A model generated the notes under the pieces. That model had not been told where the DNA came from, searched no databases, and was given only the letters and a program-made list of their open reading frames with translations. A stretch of 64,000 nucleotides of DNA from Coenobita brevimanus (taxonomy: Eukaryota > Arthropoda > Malacostraca > Decapoda > Coenobitidae). The stretch's first letter is position 1; every line of letters starts with the position of its first letter. The position numbers were made by a program, and so were the translations under genes. Below are positions 20,419-32,038 of the stretch, piece by piece. The stretch covers positions 45,001 to 109,000 of the forward strand of contig CM064684.1 in NCBI GenBank assembly GCA_032717465.1. Reading direction: 5' to 3'.

Positions 20419-21950
20419 AAGAATCTTCATCTCATCAACGCACTTCCTCCCACCATCCCTCTTGAATCTCTCGCTCTTCGTCACAGTTTTGCATCGCTTT
20501 CTTTTTATCCATTGATGTTACCCTGCACACTGTTCTTTTTGGACTCTGTATGCCCTTCCCTTCTAGTCGGTCATGCAACATCCCTCTTAGTACATTCATC
20601 CATGATCCGATTAGCTGTTTAATATGAGTCTACCTTCAGTTCAGTCTATGCACACATCTGGTCAGCTTTCGATCAGTTTTCCTCCACAACACTCTTCCAT
20701 CAGCCTACGACCTCCAGTGTTTAAAATGCCTCTTGATGCTGATTTTTTTTTCTTTTTAGATGTCAGTAATCTTTGGCAGCTACAGTTTTTGCTTATGAGC
20801 CTTTGCTTGCGTATTTCGTCATAATGATAAATAAATTTGATGTGATAGTCATTTAGCAGAGGAGTGGACCGCTGATTGTAAGGCCCCGAGACCAGACCCA
20901 GTTGGGGCTGAGAAAAGTTTGGCTTGAGCATTAATATAACCTGTTTATTTTCATCTGATTGATTGATTAATTGTATTAAAATTTGGCGGCGCAACTGCCA
21001 GGATCATATGCCGTTATTTTCACCTGAAGGAACTGGGACACTATAATACAAAGTCGTGATTGAAAAATAATGTGAAGTCTTTGTTGTGAAAGAGGAATGA
21101 GACTCCTTGGTTAGTAATCAAATTATTCCTCTAATCAAGCCATCAACTGAACTCAAAGTGTTTAGGGATCTTCGTTAGCAAGACAAACGCGCTAGTCATT
21201 CACAAGACCCACCAACGTCATTAAGATATTGCGCTAACATTGTCACACCATTCCCGATGTACAGTAGATATCCCCACAAGCTTCATCACAGGCGAAATGA
21301 TTGTAATTGTAATGCGGTGACGTGTAAGTGACGGGGCACCAACAGTCACACACCGGGAGAATTACTGGGCCTCAAGGTAAGGGCTGTCTAGTCTTTACCC
21401 TCAGTTAGGAGAAAAGAAAGGGCGATATGATATATAGTAGGAAAAAAAAAAACACGATGCGGTAATACTGTCACACCAACCTTGAGCCAGACAGCCTTAG
21501 TATATAATTATTCAGTACAGACGGTGAGTACTCGCATAAAAGCGGTAGCATGCTAGGATGTGTGTGCCTTCAGTAAGTAAGGTTGTAAGGAAGAGATTTT
21601 GGTTGTAAGGAATAGATTTTGTAGTCTTGACAGTTAGGTATGAGAGAGGAAAAAAGTGTAATAGAACGTTGTATACAAGACATAAGCTCCAAACGATGGC
21701 GTAAATAATGGCATCTGTTAATAGGAGGACTGCTCGGCCTCGGGGAAAGGGTTGACTAATCTTTGCCCTTAGTGGAAGAAAAATAAGACGGTAAATAACA
21801 GCAGGTGTGTGGGAGTGTCGCTCAGTTGTATAATAATCAGATGTACCCTAAGACGACTCACCTCTGTGGCGTGGATGATTAAATGGTAATAAAAGTCCAT
21901 CTGCATGTCCCTTATCCTCTTTGCCTGCCCTTCAAGATGTAAACATAGTA
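20414..21950. other. Unassigned DNA, 1.5 kb
   Basis: No coding potential or known repeat recognised. CTGTCTAGTCTTTACCCTCAG near 21386 and GACTAATCTTTGCCCTTAG near 21752 resemble each other, suggesting an old short duplication. Confidence 0.35.
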
Positions 21951-21960
21951 GTGTGTGTGC

Positions 21961-22026
<66 letters not shown>
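21951..22026. repeat. (GT)n microsatellite
   Basis: A nearly pure GT run with one GC interruption near the start. Confidence 0.98.
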
Positions 22027-22030
<4 letters not shown>

Positions 22031-24410
22031 AATTGTGGTATCTGGACTTAATTGCGAGTTGTTTGTAATGGGAATTGATTATGAATTCTTAAAACTTATG
22101 TCAGAAAATGTTCCCCATCCTCTAGGCTGAATGAACTAAAAATTGTGTCATCGTACTGGAGGAAGCCCCTGCCCAGGTCTGAATAAGAAATATGTGATTA
22201 CATATTTTTTAATCTAATTATAGCTGATTTTACCACACCTTACTCATTAAACCAGTCACCCTAGCGTCCCAATGATACTATCTGTTCTTATCCATACATC
22301 AGGGACCATTGACTCCAGTTGTCTCTCCTTTGCATATTAACCAAACTTGCTATGAATTTCATCAACTCGCAGTCCGTCCTCTGTTGTAGCCGAGTATTTG
22401 GTTTCGCTACAGTGACGTGGAAGGAAGAGTTCGGAATCTTCCCACGGCCCGTGTTCTTCCTGCAAAAACAGTTCTTCCTTATGACAGACACTCGATCGTA
22501 TCTTTGTTAACTGGCTGCTAAACATAACCCAGTAAACCAGCGGTGGCTGTAAGCCAGGAAGTCTGATGGTGAGATGACTCGCCCTTTGGACTCCGAGTCT
22601 CACGTGATGTGGGTGGTTTTGTAGTCGATATTGACGGACCAGGAATTATGTAAGCATTCTGAGGGAGGACGTTTTTTATTCGCATGTGATGAATGAGACA
22701 AGAAAAGTGGCTTCCTAAACCCATCTTCTGACCAGTTTATTTCTGCAAGTGTCGAGACGAGTCCCTTTGGCCTTTCCTAAACGAAATAAAATTTGTTGAA
22801 GATAGCAATGATTAAATTCAGAGTAGTCGTGGACAGCAAGGGAGAGAGACCTGCAACAAGAAAATACACAAATAATAATATTAAATATTGTTTGTGAATT
22901 TTCGCCCTTACCCTCTTGAGACCAGTGTCATCCGAGGGTGACCGTGTGTTGTTTTCCAAAAATCAATTGAGGAGGGCAACCTAAGGCTTAGATCTTTGAG
23001 TTTCGTGACTGTGATCCAGGAGGCGAAGGACAGTGCACTGAGTACCTTACCCATAAATTCTTACGTTCACCAACCCTGGCCTCTGGGTTAAATCCATGGA
23101 AGAATCTTGAGTATTGTACTCATGCTAAAGGCAAACAATTTTTTCATCGACTGGGAAACTCCGCGAGAACTGAAGGTTCAGTGATATCAGTGAACATCCG
23201 TTAGTTTAAAGTAGTAAAAAAAGCGAAACTCCCAAGAATTCGTATGTCTTGAAAAAGTTACATCAGCATACTTACATAAACCTGTAGCTTAAGATGATAT
23301 CGTGGCAATAGTGGCGGCACTGTGTCCCATGACGCAGGTCCTCGGCACCGCAACGTACTAGTTTTTATCTGTCTACTCATCACCAGCCTGGCGTCTCGTC
23401 TTGTGAGGGATGCCAGGCAACAAAAGGATCTTTACATTTATCTTTCCCGATTTATTGAAGTCCCTTACTTACTCCTTTATATTAATCGCCTATACTTTGA
23501 TATACTTATTTCTTTTCAGTAACATCTACTTCTTCCCTTTAACTTCAAGTTCTATAATTCCCTTGGCGTTCTTCTTTGGAGAGAGTGGTAGGCATAATTA
23601 TCCCTTCCCCAAGATAACTAGCAAAGTAGGGGAGTCCGCGTCAAAGTCGTTACATCTCCAAGCTGCTTCATCCTAAATATTTCCATAATTAGTCATTGGC
23701 TGGTGTTGACTGTTGCCATGATTTGCGGCTTGTAAACAGAGGAGGCGCCCGAAGTGGCGAGGTTTCTCATCAATATGAGCCAGGATTAGAAAAAAAAAAA
23801 ATCAGCCGACAATTTTTTTACTATGTTCGAAGTTATTTTGCTGTATCTGTGTCACTTGCCAGTATAACTGAGTCGCTTGGAGTGTGGTAGCATATACTTT
23901 ACGTTAAAATGCCATTAAAGAGCAAAGGCCCATGGTGGTGGAGTCATTTTTGTAGAAAAAAAATCGCCAAGTGTACAGAAAACCAGAATCGGTTGCTATA
24001 GGTTACTGTTACATTAAAAACTTACCTCCTTCGAAAACAACTTTAACAACTTGCCCCAAACTTTTCATATACCATTTAAACCATGGACTGGTATTACCAA
24101 TGGAAGGTAGACAGAGCGGGGGCACCTGATGTCAAGGAGGCAGGAGTCAAATGAGTTGTGTATAAGGACTGACTTAAACGTGTGAGAGATATTTACAGTG
24201 TAAAGCAATGTTACTAATTAGATGTGTGTTGTGCAGGTCAAGGTGATCTTTATGTAACTCTATACAATAACTGATATTTGTGTTTATCAATTATTTTGCC
24301 TCCCTATCCATATCTACCTAATTACCTACTTATCTACCTGTCTACCTATCTATCTCTGACTGTCTATCTATCTGTCTGAAGAGTGAAGGTGAAACAAGTG
24401 AGCGATTCAG
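22027..24410. other. Unassigned DNA, 2.4 kb
   Basis: All open frames are shorter than 95 codons and show no family. TCTACCTATC-type words at 24310-24370 precede the pyrimidine-rich tract. I see no gene. Confidence 0.35.
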
Positions 24411-24508
24411 TGAGTGCTGGTGACGGTCGCCTTTCATTCCATCTTCTCTGCCTTCCCTTACCATTCCTCCCCTTCCTCCAACAGCTTTCTCCTCCCCGTT
24501 CTCCTTTC

Positions 24509-24605
<97 letters not shown>

Positions 24606-25045
24606 CCCTCTTCCTCTCCCACCTCTTTCCCCTCCTACCTCATCTCTTATATTCCTTTCTCGCCTCCTTCTCTCTTTTCTCATTCCTTCTCTTCCCTACC
24701 CATTCTTTACTTTCTCCTCCTTTTCCTCTCTTCTTCTACCATTACTTTCCCTCCTCCTCCTTCCTTCCATCTCTGTCCACCTTTCCTCTCCTACTCCTTC
24801 CTCCAGTTCTCACCAACCCTTTCCTCCTTTTCCACCCTCTCTCACTTTCCATCCTCCTCTCTTCATAGATCTCACTTCCTCCTCCTCCTCCTCCTCCTCC
24901 TTCCCCTTCTTTTCTTCTCATTCCTGCACCTCGTACTAACCATTTCCTCCTCTCTCCCTACCCCTGTCATCAACCCTCCTCCTCTTCCTCCTCCTCCTCC
25001 TCCTCGAGCAAGCGTTGTCTGCATCTTAATCCCTTTCCCCTTTCC
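24411..25045. repeat. Pyrimidine-rich tract with (CT)n and (CCT)n
   Basis: A long C/T-rich strand including pure (CT)n at 24512-24600, and (CTC)n patches at 24880-24902 and 24980-25003. The 161- and 226-codon open frames across it are Ser/Leu/Pro low-complexity readings and are not genes. Confidence 0.9.
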
Positions 25046-25604
25046 ACTCCTCTTCTCGAACGAGTTTTCATTAGCTAATCTAGGGCAACAATAATAAAAC
25101 TTTTACAGTTACTGTTTTGGCTGACAATAACGAGCTTACGAGGGACGACTAGGCTCACAGAAGCTCACCGCAACCACAGGGCCAGATATAAAGGGAATGT
25201 AGCCTAATGCAATCCCACAACCCTCTCTCCAACACGTTTTCTCTTTCTTCCTCTCTGTTTCTTTGACTTTTCCTCTCCTTTTCTCTCCCCTTCCCATATT
25301 CCTCCTTCCTCCTCTTCCCCATCTATTCCCACTCCTCCCCCTCTCTTTCCCTTCTCTCTACCCCATTCCTACTCTTTCTTCCTACCTTTTATATATATGG
25401 AGCTATAAACACAATTATCAATCATATCTTGTCACACTCGCACAAATAATAATGAAAAACATTTACAAAACGCATATCTCTGTCGACGCCATTAATATTT
25501 AAGATTTACTGATGTTATTCGTCTTTCCTACCACACGAATAGATTTACGGTCTCTCATAGCCAGTTAATAGTTTATCCTATGGGCTACATATGCTCTGTT
25601 ACAC
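25046..25604. other. Unassigned DNA with second pyrimidine-rich patch
   Basis: C/T-rich at 25220-25390; AT-rich and featureless after that. Confidence 0.4.
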
Positions 25605-25815
25605 GATCTCAGAGGGCACATACCTCCGCCGAAGCAAATGAAAGTTGATTTATTCCTTCTTCTGGATCCAGATCCATCCAAAATTCGAATGAACTCTTTC
25701 TTGACTGCTCACCTATCGACTAAGTTTCACTGAAATCCGATACAAGCATTCTGAAATATGCACAAACAGACAAGCAGACAAACAGACATGGGTGAATACA
25801 TAACCTTCGTTATGT
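25605..25815. repeat. Dispersed 'CCTCCGCC' repeat, copy 2
   Basis: Shares CTCAGAGGGCACATACCTCC, GATCCAGATCCATCCAAAAT, ACAAACAGACA and GAATACATAACC words with the copy at 19115-19615, in the same orientation. Confidence 0.6.
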
Positions 25816-26335
25816 ATATAACGAAGTGAGTATATAACATCCGTCCAACTTCTTTCCGAAGCAACCACGCAGACAAGTTTTATATAACCATTCCACCAGC
25901 AGCATGTATTGTACAATCCTTTTGTTTTCCATGTTTATTTTTATTTTTTTGTCCATTATTCTTTTCGTGATTGTCTCCTTCTTTCTCCGTCATTCTCTTC
26001 CCTCTCGTTTTTCCTTTTTCTTCTCCTTTTCACCACACACCGACTCATGAAGTTTGTCTCACCATAAACGAGAGAGAGAGAACCGTACCTCACACTGCCA
26101 CACTTCACACTGCCGCTGCATAACCTCACACTGCCTCACTACACACTGTCACGCCTCGTTACCACAGTACATGCTGTCGTATACTATGAGCCTCACAGTA
26201 ACATTACACACTTCCAGACCTCACACCAGGACACGTCACCCATGCTTCAGTCACACTACACATTGTCACATCTCACGTTCTCGAAAACACAGAGAATGCT
26301 CTAACATCTGCTGTGTTCATATAAGTGGAAGGGAT

Positions 26336-26339
<4 letters not shown>
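25816..26339. other. Unassigned DNA with degenerate CCTCACACTGCC minisatellite
   Basis: At about 26085-26280 the word CCTCACACTGCC and variants recur every 15-25 bases, an imperfect minisatellite. The 129-codon frame through it and the following (AC)n is not a gene. Confidence 0.5.

Positions 26340-26409
<70 letters not shown>
26340..26409. repeat. (AC)n microsatellite
   Basis: Uninterrupted AC run of about 70 bp. Confidence 0.98.
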
Positions 26410-26410
<1 letters not shown>

Positions 26411-27050
26411 TTCCCAAGACGTTTAAATTGTCTTGATGGCTAGAAGTATAAGTGAACTGTTTGTAAATCACTGTCGTGGATAAAACTGATAAAGGTTGCA
26501 TACTTCTTTTACAGATCTGCCATGGGCCATCTTTTCGTGGAATAAGGTTTTCTTTGTATTCATTCTTTGCCAGTTTACATTATACGGTAAATATGGCACA
26601 TTAATATTCTATAGACTGATAATGACCAAGTATTGTCGGTATCTACGACATACCAATGCCATACAAGGAATGTTGTTGGGAAATATTCAAAGTCAACAGC
26701 TTAGGAAGAGATGATGGAATCCCTCTACGCCCAAGTGTATACAGTTCCATAAATCTTACTTAAGTCAGGCATAAAAAGAGTACAAGTAGTGCCTTTGTAG
26801 ATGCTTTTGAGGTAGTGCACTTGCCCCTATTCTGGAATTATATCATTACTGAAACTGTTCAACATCAGCTGAGAGACTGGCAAGATTTTAGCATCGTATA
26901 TGAACAATTGGCGTTCTGAGTTTCACCGAAAATAGTATCACCTTAAGTCTGTTTTATACATGTAGATGTACAGTATATGAGTACTCTGAGAGCTTGGTTA
27001 ACGCTCACCCCCTGGCGGCGTTTTCGGCAGCGCGTCAAGGTTAAGCTGTC
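26410..27050. other. Upstream flank of the repeat-protein gene
   Basis: No open frame or repeat recognised. This is the likely distal promoter region of the gene starting near 27090. Confidence 0.35.
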
Positions 27051-27058
27051 AGTCGGGG

Positions 27059-27065
27059 TATAAAT
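27059..27065 (+). promoter_or_regulatory. TATA box of the repeat-protein gene
   Basis: TATAAAT lies about 88 bases before the start codon at 27147, predicting transcription start near 27087-27092 and a short 5' UTR of about 55-60 bases. Strong TATA boxes with short leaders are usual in highly expressed arthropod secreted and cuticle protein genes. The start site itself is inferred. Confidence 0.65.
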
Positions 27066-27146
27066 GTTGGACGGAGACAGAATAAAACACACACACACTC
27101 TTCCCTTCTGATCAACCTCTCTCTGTCCCACTCAGCTCGGAGAACC

Positions 27147-27161
27147 ATGAAGCCTTTATTT
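27147..27161 (+). CDS. Secreted 34-residue-repeat protein, exon 1
   Basis: Five codons, MKPLF, followed by a consensus donor GTAAGT at 27162. The exon ends in phase 0 and joins exon 2 at 31070, giving MKPLFIMLILFVAA, a typical signal peptide. An intron after the first few codons of a signal peptide is a well-known arrangement in arthropod cuticle and other secreted protein genes. Position relative to the TATA box supports the start. The 3.9-kb intron holds an (AC)n run, an 18-bp minisatellite and LINE scraps. No transcript evidence is available here. Confidence 0.7.
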
Positions 27162-27849
27162 GTAAGTATAAACTATGCATATTGCTCTTATGTGTGTTTA
27201 TTTGCGTCGTGTGGCAGAACACTACAATTTCGAATCCACCCTCGTTGGTCAACTTCTCTCTCAGTCCCAAGCATCATGTAGCCACTCTCTTTGCGAACAG
27301 GTACGAAACACGATGACTGCTGGTAGTCCTCAGTATATATTTTTGCCACACCCAAAGGGGCGGCCAAATACAATGTGTCCCTGTCCGTACCATTCACTCA
27401 CTCGCGCAGTCACTTCTCCACTATACCATTTTAAGGACGCTGGGGATGTTGAGGGGTGGAGGTATACATACATTCATATATATACACATACATACAGTAT
27501 ATAGGCCTACTTGCATACACGTACACAGAACTACACAATACAAGAGAAATAGTCGGTCGTGTATCTACGTCTTCCCAGAGCAACCGTAAATATGACACTT
27601 GTGAACAGGATAAAACATTGCTTACATATACACATATATGCATCCATAAACAAGCATAAATGCATAACGCAAGAGAACTAGCATACCGAGTACTGCCCCA
27701 TGCCTGAATAGCCACAAATATCACACAGAAACGTAAGGCGGGCACTGGACAATTAGTTTTACTGAAGCGGCCACAGGACCAGAAGTCTATCATTTAAGTG
27801 CTCAGATTGTACATTATTTTTTCTCTCTCCCCGAGAAGAACGCCATTTT

Positions 27850-28130
27850 CCACTTTATTAAAAAAAAAAAAAAAAAAAGGCAAAAAGCCGAGTACGTGCA
27901 GAAAAGTTGTCATCTCCAGAAAAATAAAAGAGCGAGAGCCAGGTTCGAGATACACCCATTTTCCAATTCGTTTAAAAACTGGGGGGACATTTGCAAAAGG
28001 GAATACATATTAAGGAAAACGCCCCATAGTTAACCAGCTGCATACACGAAGGCTTGAGACTGTCGGTTACCTCTCGCATTAGAGATATGAGGAGAAATGT
28101 AGTGACAGTGCGTTGCTAGATAGAAAGTAT
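27850..28130 (-). mobile_element. Jockey-like LINE (JKY-1) C-terminal remnant
   Basis: Follows a poly-A run on the plus strand (27859-27876). CCAGCTGCATACACGAAGGC, GTTACCTCTCGCATTA and GTTGCTAGAT match in order the copies at 52.6, 56.9 and 62.8 kb, whose minus strand encodes the C-terminus of a Jockey-like LINE. Highly decayed. Confidence 0.5.
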
Positions 28131-28241
28131 GTCTTCCAGGGTATTACAACTTTATTCCATGCATTTAGTTTTGTAAATTGGAGACCTGATAAACAGTGAG
28201 TCTGTGTGAAGCTAACGAGGCAATTTTTCTGTAATTTACTA

Positions 28242-28244
<3 letters not shown>

Positions 28245-28310
<66 letters not shown>
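28245..28310. repeat. (AC)n microsatellite
   Basis: Pure AC run within intron 1 of the repeat-protein gene. Confidence 0.98.
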
Positions 28311-28312
<2 letters not shown>

Positions 28313-28635
28313 CATGTATTTCACGACATGATTTTTTTGTGATACCTTTTAATAATCCACCTGAGTTTATGATGAACGGCACCAAAATCCCCACCACCAT
28401 CTCCCTACTATTCATTCCTTTCTTCCCTACCCCCTATCTCCCTCCTTCAATCCCCCTTACCCTCATCTTCCAACCACTGTCTCCCACATATTGAGAGGAT
28501 GGCAGACTGAACTGAATAATGGACTCCCAGCACCAGGTAGCAAAGACCATATTGCACTAACTCAAAGATATATGACTAAGTTACTAACAACGGAACAGGA
28601 ACGGGAAAAGAGACGTAGAATTGATTTTCGCGTAG

Positions 28636-28930
28636 AAGTGGTCTTTGGTGCATAGTGGTCCCGGCGTTTAAGTGGTCTTGGCGTAGAAGTGGTCTTGGGG
28701 TGGAAGTGGTCTTGGCACAGAAGTGGTCTTGGCATAAAAGTGATTTTGGTGTTGAAGTGGTCTGGCGTTGAAGTGGTCTTGGGGTGGAAGTGGTCTTGGC
28801 GTTGCAGTGGTCTTGGCGTTGAAGTGATTTTGGAGTGGAAGTGGTCTTGGTTTTGAAGTGGCTTGATGATGAAGCGACTTGGCTCGATAATGGCTTAGTG
28901 ATGAAGTGGCTTAGCAAAGAAGCGGCTAGA
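28636..28930. repeat. 18-bp minisatellite, about 16 units
   Basis: Degenerate repeats of GAAGTGGTCTTGGCGTT-like units of mostly 17-18 bp, with variants such as GAAGTGATTTTGG and GAAGTGGCTT. It lies in intron 1 of the repeat-protein gene. The open minus-strand frame (Thr/Pro/Arg/Gln/Asp-rich, six-residue period) is a consequence of the repeat. Confidence 0.85.
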
Positions 28931-29164
28931 CAAAGAAGTGGCTTCATTGGTCAGATTGTTGAAAGACTCGACCAGGAAAGGAGGAAGAGTGACGTAATTG
29001 GGAGGTTCTCAAACCATTCATGTCACTATACTAGTTGTCTAATCTAATCGCAGAAGAGGGAAAGTAAAGGTCGGAAGAAACACAGAAATATAGAAAAAAA
29101 AAAAAAAAAAAAGCGGTAGGGCAAGAGAGGAAAAAGGCAGTAAGGACAGAAAGATTGGAGACCA

Positions 29165-29255
29165 AAAAGGCCTCTCTTAGTCACCTCTTACGACAGGCAG
29201 GGATACTGGGAAAGTATTCTTTCCCCTCTTCCCCACGGGGTGAGGGAATGGCGAA
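29165..29255 (-). mobile_element. RTE-like 5' UTR fragment
   Basis: On the minus strand: CCCCGTGGGGAAGAGG, then AGTATCCCTGCCTGTCGTAA and GAGGTGACTAAGAGAGG. This parallels the 5' end of RTE-2 at 34457-34545 (hairpin, then AGTATCCCTGCTTGTCATAA and GGCGACTAAAAGGG). Only the leader is present. Confidence 0.6.
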
Positions 29256-30890
29256 AGCATGAGGGCCTCATACTCTCGCTCTCTATTCCTCCCCCTCCGT
29301 TACAATGACCTGTCTGAAGGAAAAATGCCAGCTTTTGCAAGCATGGCCAAACCGGTGTTGTCACTTCATGGTTCCACAAGTGTTCATGTGAGAATAGACG
29401 ACCAGTCTGCTTCTCTTAATGGCACTAGTTACATGAGCGATTAACGTCCAGGCAACTTTGGGCGAACGAATATTAGTATTCAAGCTCATCGCTCCGACTG
29501 GGGTGGACAACTAGACTTGCTGTATTTTTGGTTACCTGTTTAGTGAGATATTGTATGAGAATGTTGCATGCTGCTTCATCTTCTTCTTTTTCGTCGGTTG
29601 GGAGAAACCTTTAATTTACCCATGAAATGCAACAGGGGAATTACAAAACAGGCTCTGGGGTGTTATGTAGCCAATTTAGTGACCATTGCAAAACGACTCT
29701 CAATTTATATCATTGGGGTTGCACACTACATGACACACCAACCCCTGAATTTTGTTCAGATCACGATAGCTACAGAGTTGTGTTCAAAATCTTCCAAACT
29801 GTTGGGAACCGGCAACTACATGAGCAGGACTCACTCCTGCCAAAGCCAAGGTGAAGTGACTGCTAATCCAATAAGCCGTAACTTGAGTGCGACATGCTAC
29901 TTTCGATTAAATCATCTTTCCGTCTCCTTCCTTCGCCATTGTGGGCCTAACATGTGATTTTAGCATTAAGAACCGTAATTTTCTATACAAGTTTGAATAT
30001 TCCTTGGGTGCTAACACCATGGTAACTGAATCAGGAATTGCGTGAATTTGATCCATAGTGCCTACTGTTCCTTTTTTCATGGGCACAACCTTGGGAGTAT
30101 TGATGGGAGATAATAGATAGCCTAATACCTCGTTAAAATTGTGTGACAATGTTCCTGCGAGAAACTCTGAATTACGTTGTTAAAAATCCCGCTCACATGA
30201 GATAAGCCAGTCTCCTGGAGTTGACTCATATGAGTTAAGCCACACACCATGAGTGAACCACTGCCACTCTCTTACCATGCAACCCATTTCGGGTGTATTA
30301 CCACTGTCCTGCCCTACCTCGTACTACCATCCTAGCCCATCCTGCCCTCTTCTTCTCACTCACTTCACACTCTTTTTCTATCCCGCTTCATCGGATTTCT
30401 AAGACAATTATGTGACTTGCGCCTTCCCACCGCCAATGCTGTCCTTTATATACAGCCCATATCACACTGTATTAGCTCTGCCTATCCAATCCACCCCAGA
30501 GGACATGTCTGCCACTGTGCAAAATTTCGTTTACTAATACTTCTGCCATAGAGCCTGGACCCCACTGTTCAAGAAAGTACAGCAGCTCAGTGAGATCGTG
30601 AGTCAATGAGGGATTGAGGGCAGGATGCGATACACTTAGGGACGAACACTATATTTGGCCGCCTCTTTAGGAGTAATAAAGATATTAATAATAATAATTC
30701 CGATCACGTTGTTTTTATTATATCATTGCTACTTTCAGAGGTATTATTCATTTTTATAGAGCTTGTTACACCTACTGAGGTTAAATATAGCCCTGATTAA
30801 CTCATTCATTACAAGCTACACAAGAACTGAATATAAAATACGTTAACTAATTGAAGATGTTATAATGTATTGCTTAATCCTTTTGCAGAA
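29256..30890. other. Unassigned intronic DNA
   Basis: Several open frames of 60-130 codons on both strands, none with a recognised domain. A run of 80 codons on the minus strand at 29907-30149 is compositionally protein-like but unidentified. Confidence 0.35.
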
Positions 30891-30895
30891 GTGAG

Positions 30896-30932
30896 GATGA
30901 TAATGATGATGATGATGATGATGATGATGATA
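30896..30932. repeat. (GAT)n microsatellite
   Basis: GATGAT run with TAAT interruptions, just upstream of exon 2 of the repeat-protein gene. Confidence 0.9.
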
Positions 30933-31069
30933 ATTTGTGACGAAAATTTTAGCGATGATAATAATAATGATTAGTAACCTTCTAAACATATTAGAGATGT
31001 CTCTCAAAAATCATCACCTCAAGCCTTATCCCTTTTGTGTGTTTATTCATTACTTATTAATTATTACAG

Positions 31070-32038
31070 ATAATGCTGATACTGTTCGTTGCGGCAAAAC
31101 CTACCACGGCCGGAAGCACCGCCAGTGGAGTAGTGAGCAATGATGCTTTTGGAGGTGGAAGAAGCTTTGTTGCAGCTGGTTCGACTCCAAGGATTCTGAG
31201 AGCTAATCTAGTTGGGCTTCATTCCTCAACGACTGGTGATGAAGCTTACAGAAGAAATGATGATCTAGTCACTGCTGCTAGTTCGGGTCCTAGGATCCTA
31301 AGAGCACAATTGGTAGGACTTCATTCGTCAACCACAGGAGACGAAGCTTACAGGAGAAATGGTGATCTTATAGCCTCTGCCAGTTCAGGACCAAGGATTC
31401 TCAAAGCTCAGTTAGTAGGACTCCATTCATCAACAACTGGAGATGAAGCTTACAGGAGAAATGGGGACCTTATAGCCTCTGCCAGTTCAGGTCCAAGTAT
31501 ACTTAAAGCTCAGTTGGTAGGGCTCCATTCAACAACTACTGGAGATGAAGCTTACAGGAGAAATGGGGACCTTTTAACATCTGCTAGTTCAGGTCCTACA
31601 ATTTTAAAAGCACAGCTGGTCGGTCTACATTCGACAACTACAGGAGATGAAGCTTACAGGAGAAATGGAGATCTTTTACCATCGGCCAGTTCAGCTCCAA
31701 GAATCCTAAAAGCTCAGTTGGTAGGACTCCATTCAACAACAACTGGAGATGAAGCTTACAGGAGAAATGGGGATCTTTTAACATCAGCCAGTTCAGGTCC
31801 AAGGATACTTAAGGCTCAGTTGGTAGGACTCCATTCGACAACTACTGGAGATGAAGCTTATAGGAGAACTGGTGACCTTGTGGGTGCTGCCAGTTCAAGC
31901 CCTAGAATTCTAAAAGCTCAACTTGTAGGGCTCCATTCGTCAACTACAGGAGGTGAAGTCTACAGAACTAGTGACTTTGCAAGGGCAGCCAACACAAATC
32001 CTGGAATCGCCAGAGCTCGTACTGTGGGTCATCATTAA
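31070..32038 (+). CDS. Secreted protein of eight 34-residue repeats, exon 2
   Basis: The exon starts after acceptor TTATTACAG (AG at 31068-31069) and completes a 327-residue protein. Residues 1-20 form a signal peptide (hydrophobic IMLILFVAA, likely cut after A14 or G20). From residue 45 eight units of 34 residues follow: PRILKAQLVGLHS, then TTGDEAYRR, then NGDLL and Ser/Ala/Gly. A shortened ninth unit, GIARARTVGHH, ends the protein. Units 1-7 keep a dibasic RR pair; unit 8 has RT. Units differ mainly at third codon positions, so the protein, not just the DNA, appears conserved. No Cys, no chitin-binding consensus and no known family recognised. It may be a structural secreted or cuticle-type protein; the regular RR sites also allow a multi-copy peptide precursor. 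Confidence 0.82.
   Translation: MMLILFVAAKPTTAGSTASGVVSNDAFGGGRSFVAAGSTPRILRANLVGLHSSTTGDEAYRRNDDLVTAASSGPRILRAQLVGLHSSTTGDEAYRRNGDLIASASSGPRILKAQLVGLHSSTTGDEAYRRNGDLIASASSGPSILKAQLVGLHSTTTGDEAYRRNGDLLTSASSGPTILKAQLVGLHSTTTGDEAYRRNGDLLPSASSAPRILKAQLVGLHSTTTGDEAYRRNGDLLTSASSGPRILKAQLVGLHSTTTGDEAYRRTGDLVGAASSSPRILKAQLVGLHSSTTGGEVYRTSDFARAANTNPGIARARTVGHH

Noticed and set aside
20187..20622. Overlapping ORFs of 92-126 codons
   Set aside because: Readings of (CTGT)n, (CT)n and (CA)n; all three frames stay open only because the repeat lacks stops.
24383..25094. Long plus-strand open frames of 161 and 226 codons
   Set aside because: They lie wholly in C/T-rich low-complexity DNA with a pure (CT)n core; Ser/Leu/Pro composition follows from the repeat.
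28576..28947. 123-codon minus-strand ORF with six-residue period
   Set aside because: It is the 18-bp minisatellite read in frame; no start context or conservation pattern argues for a protein.
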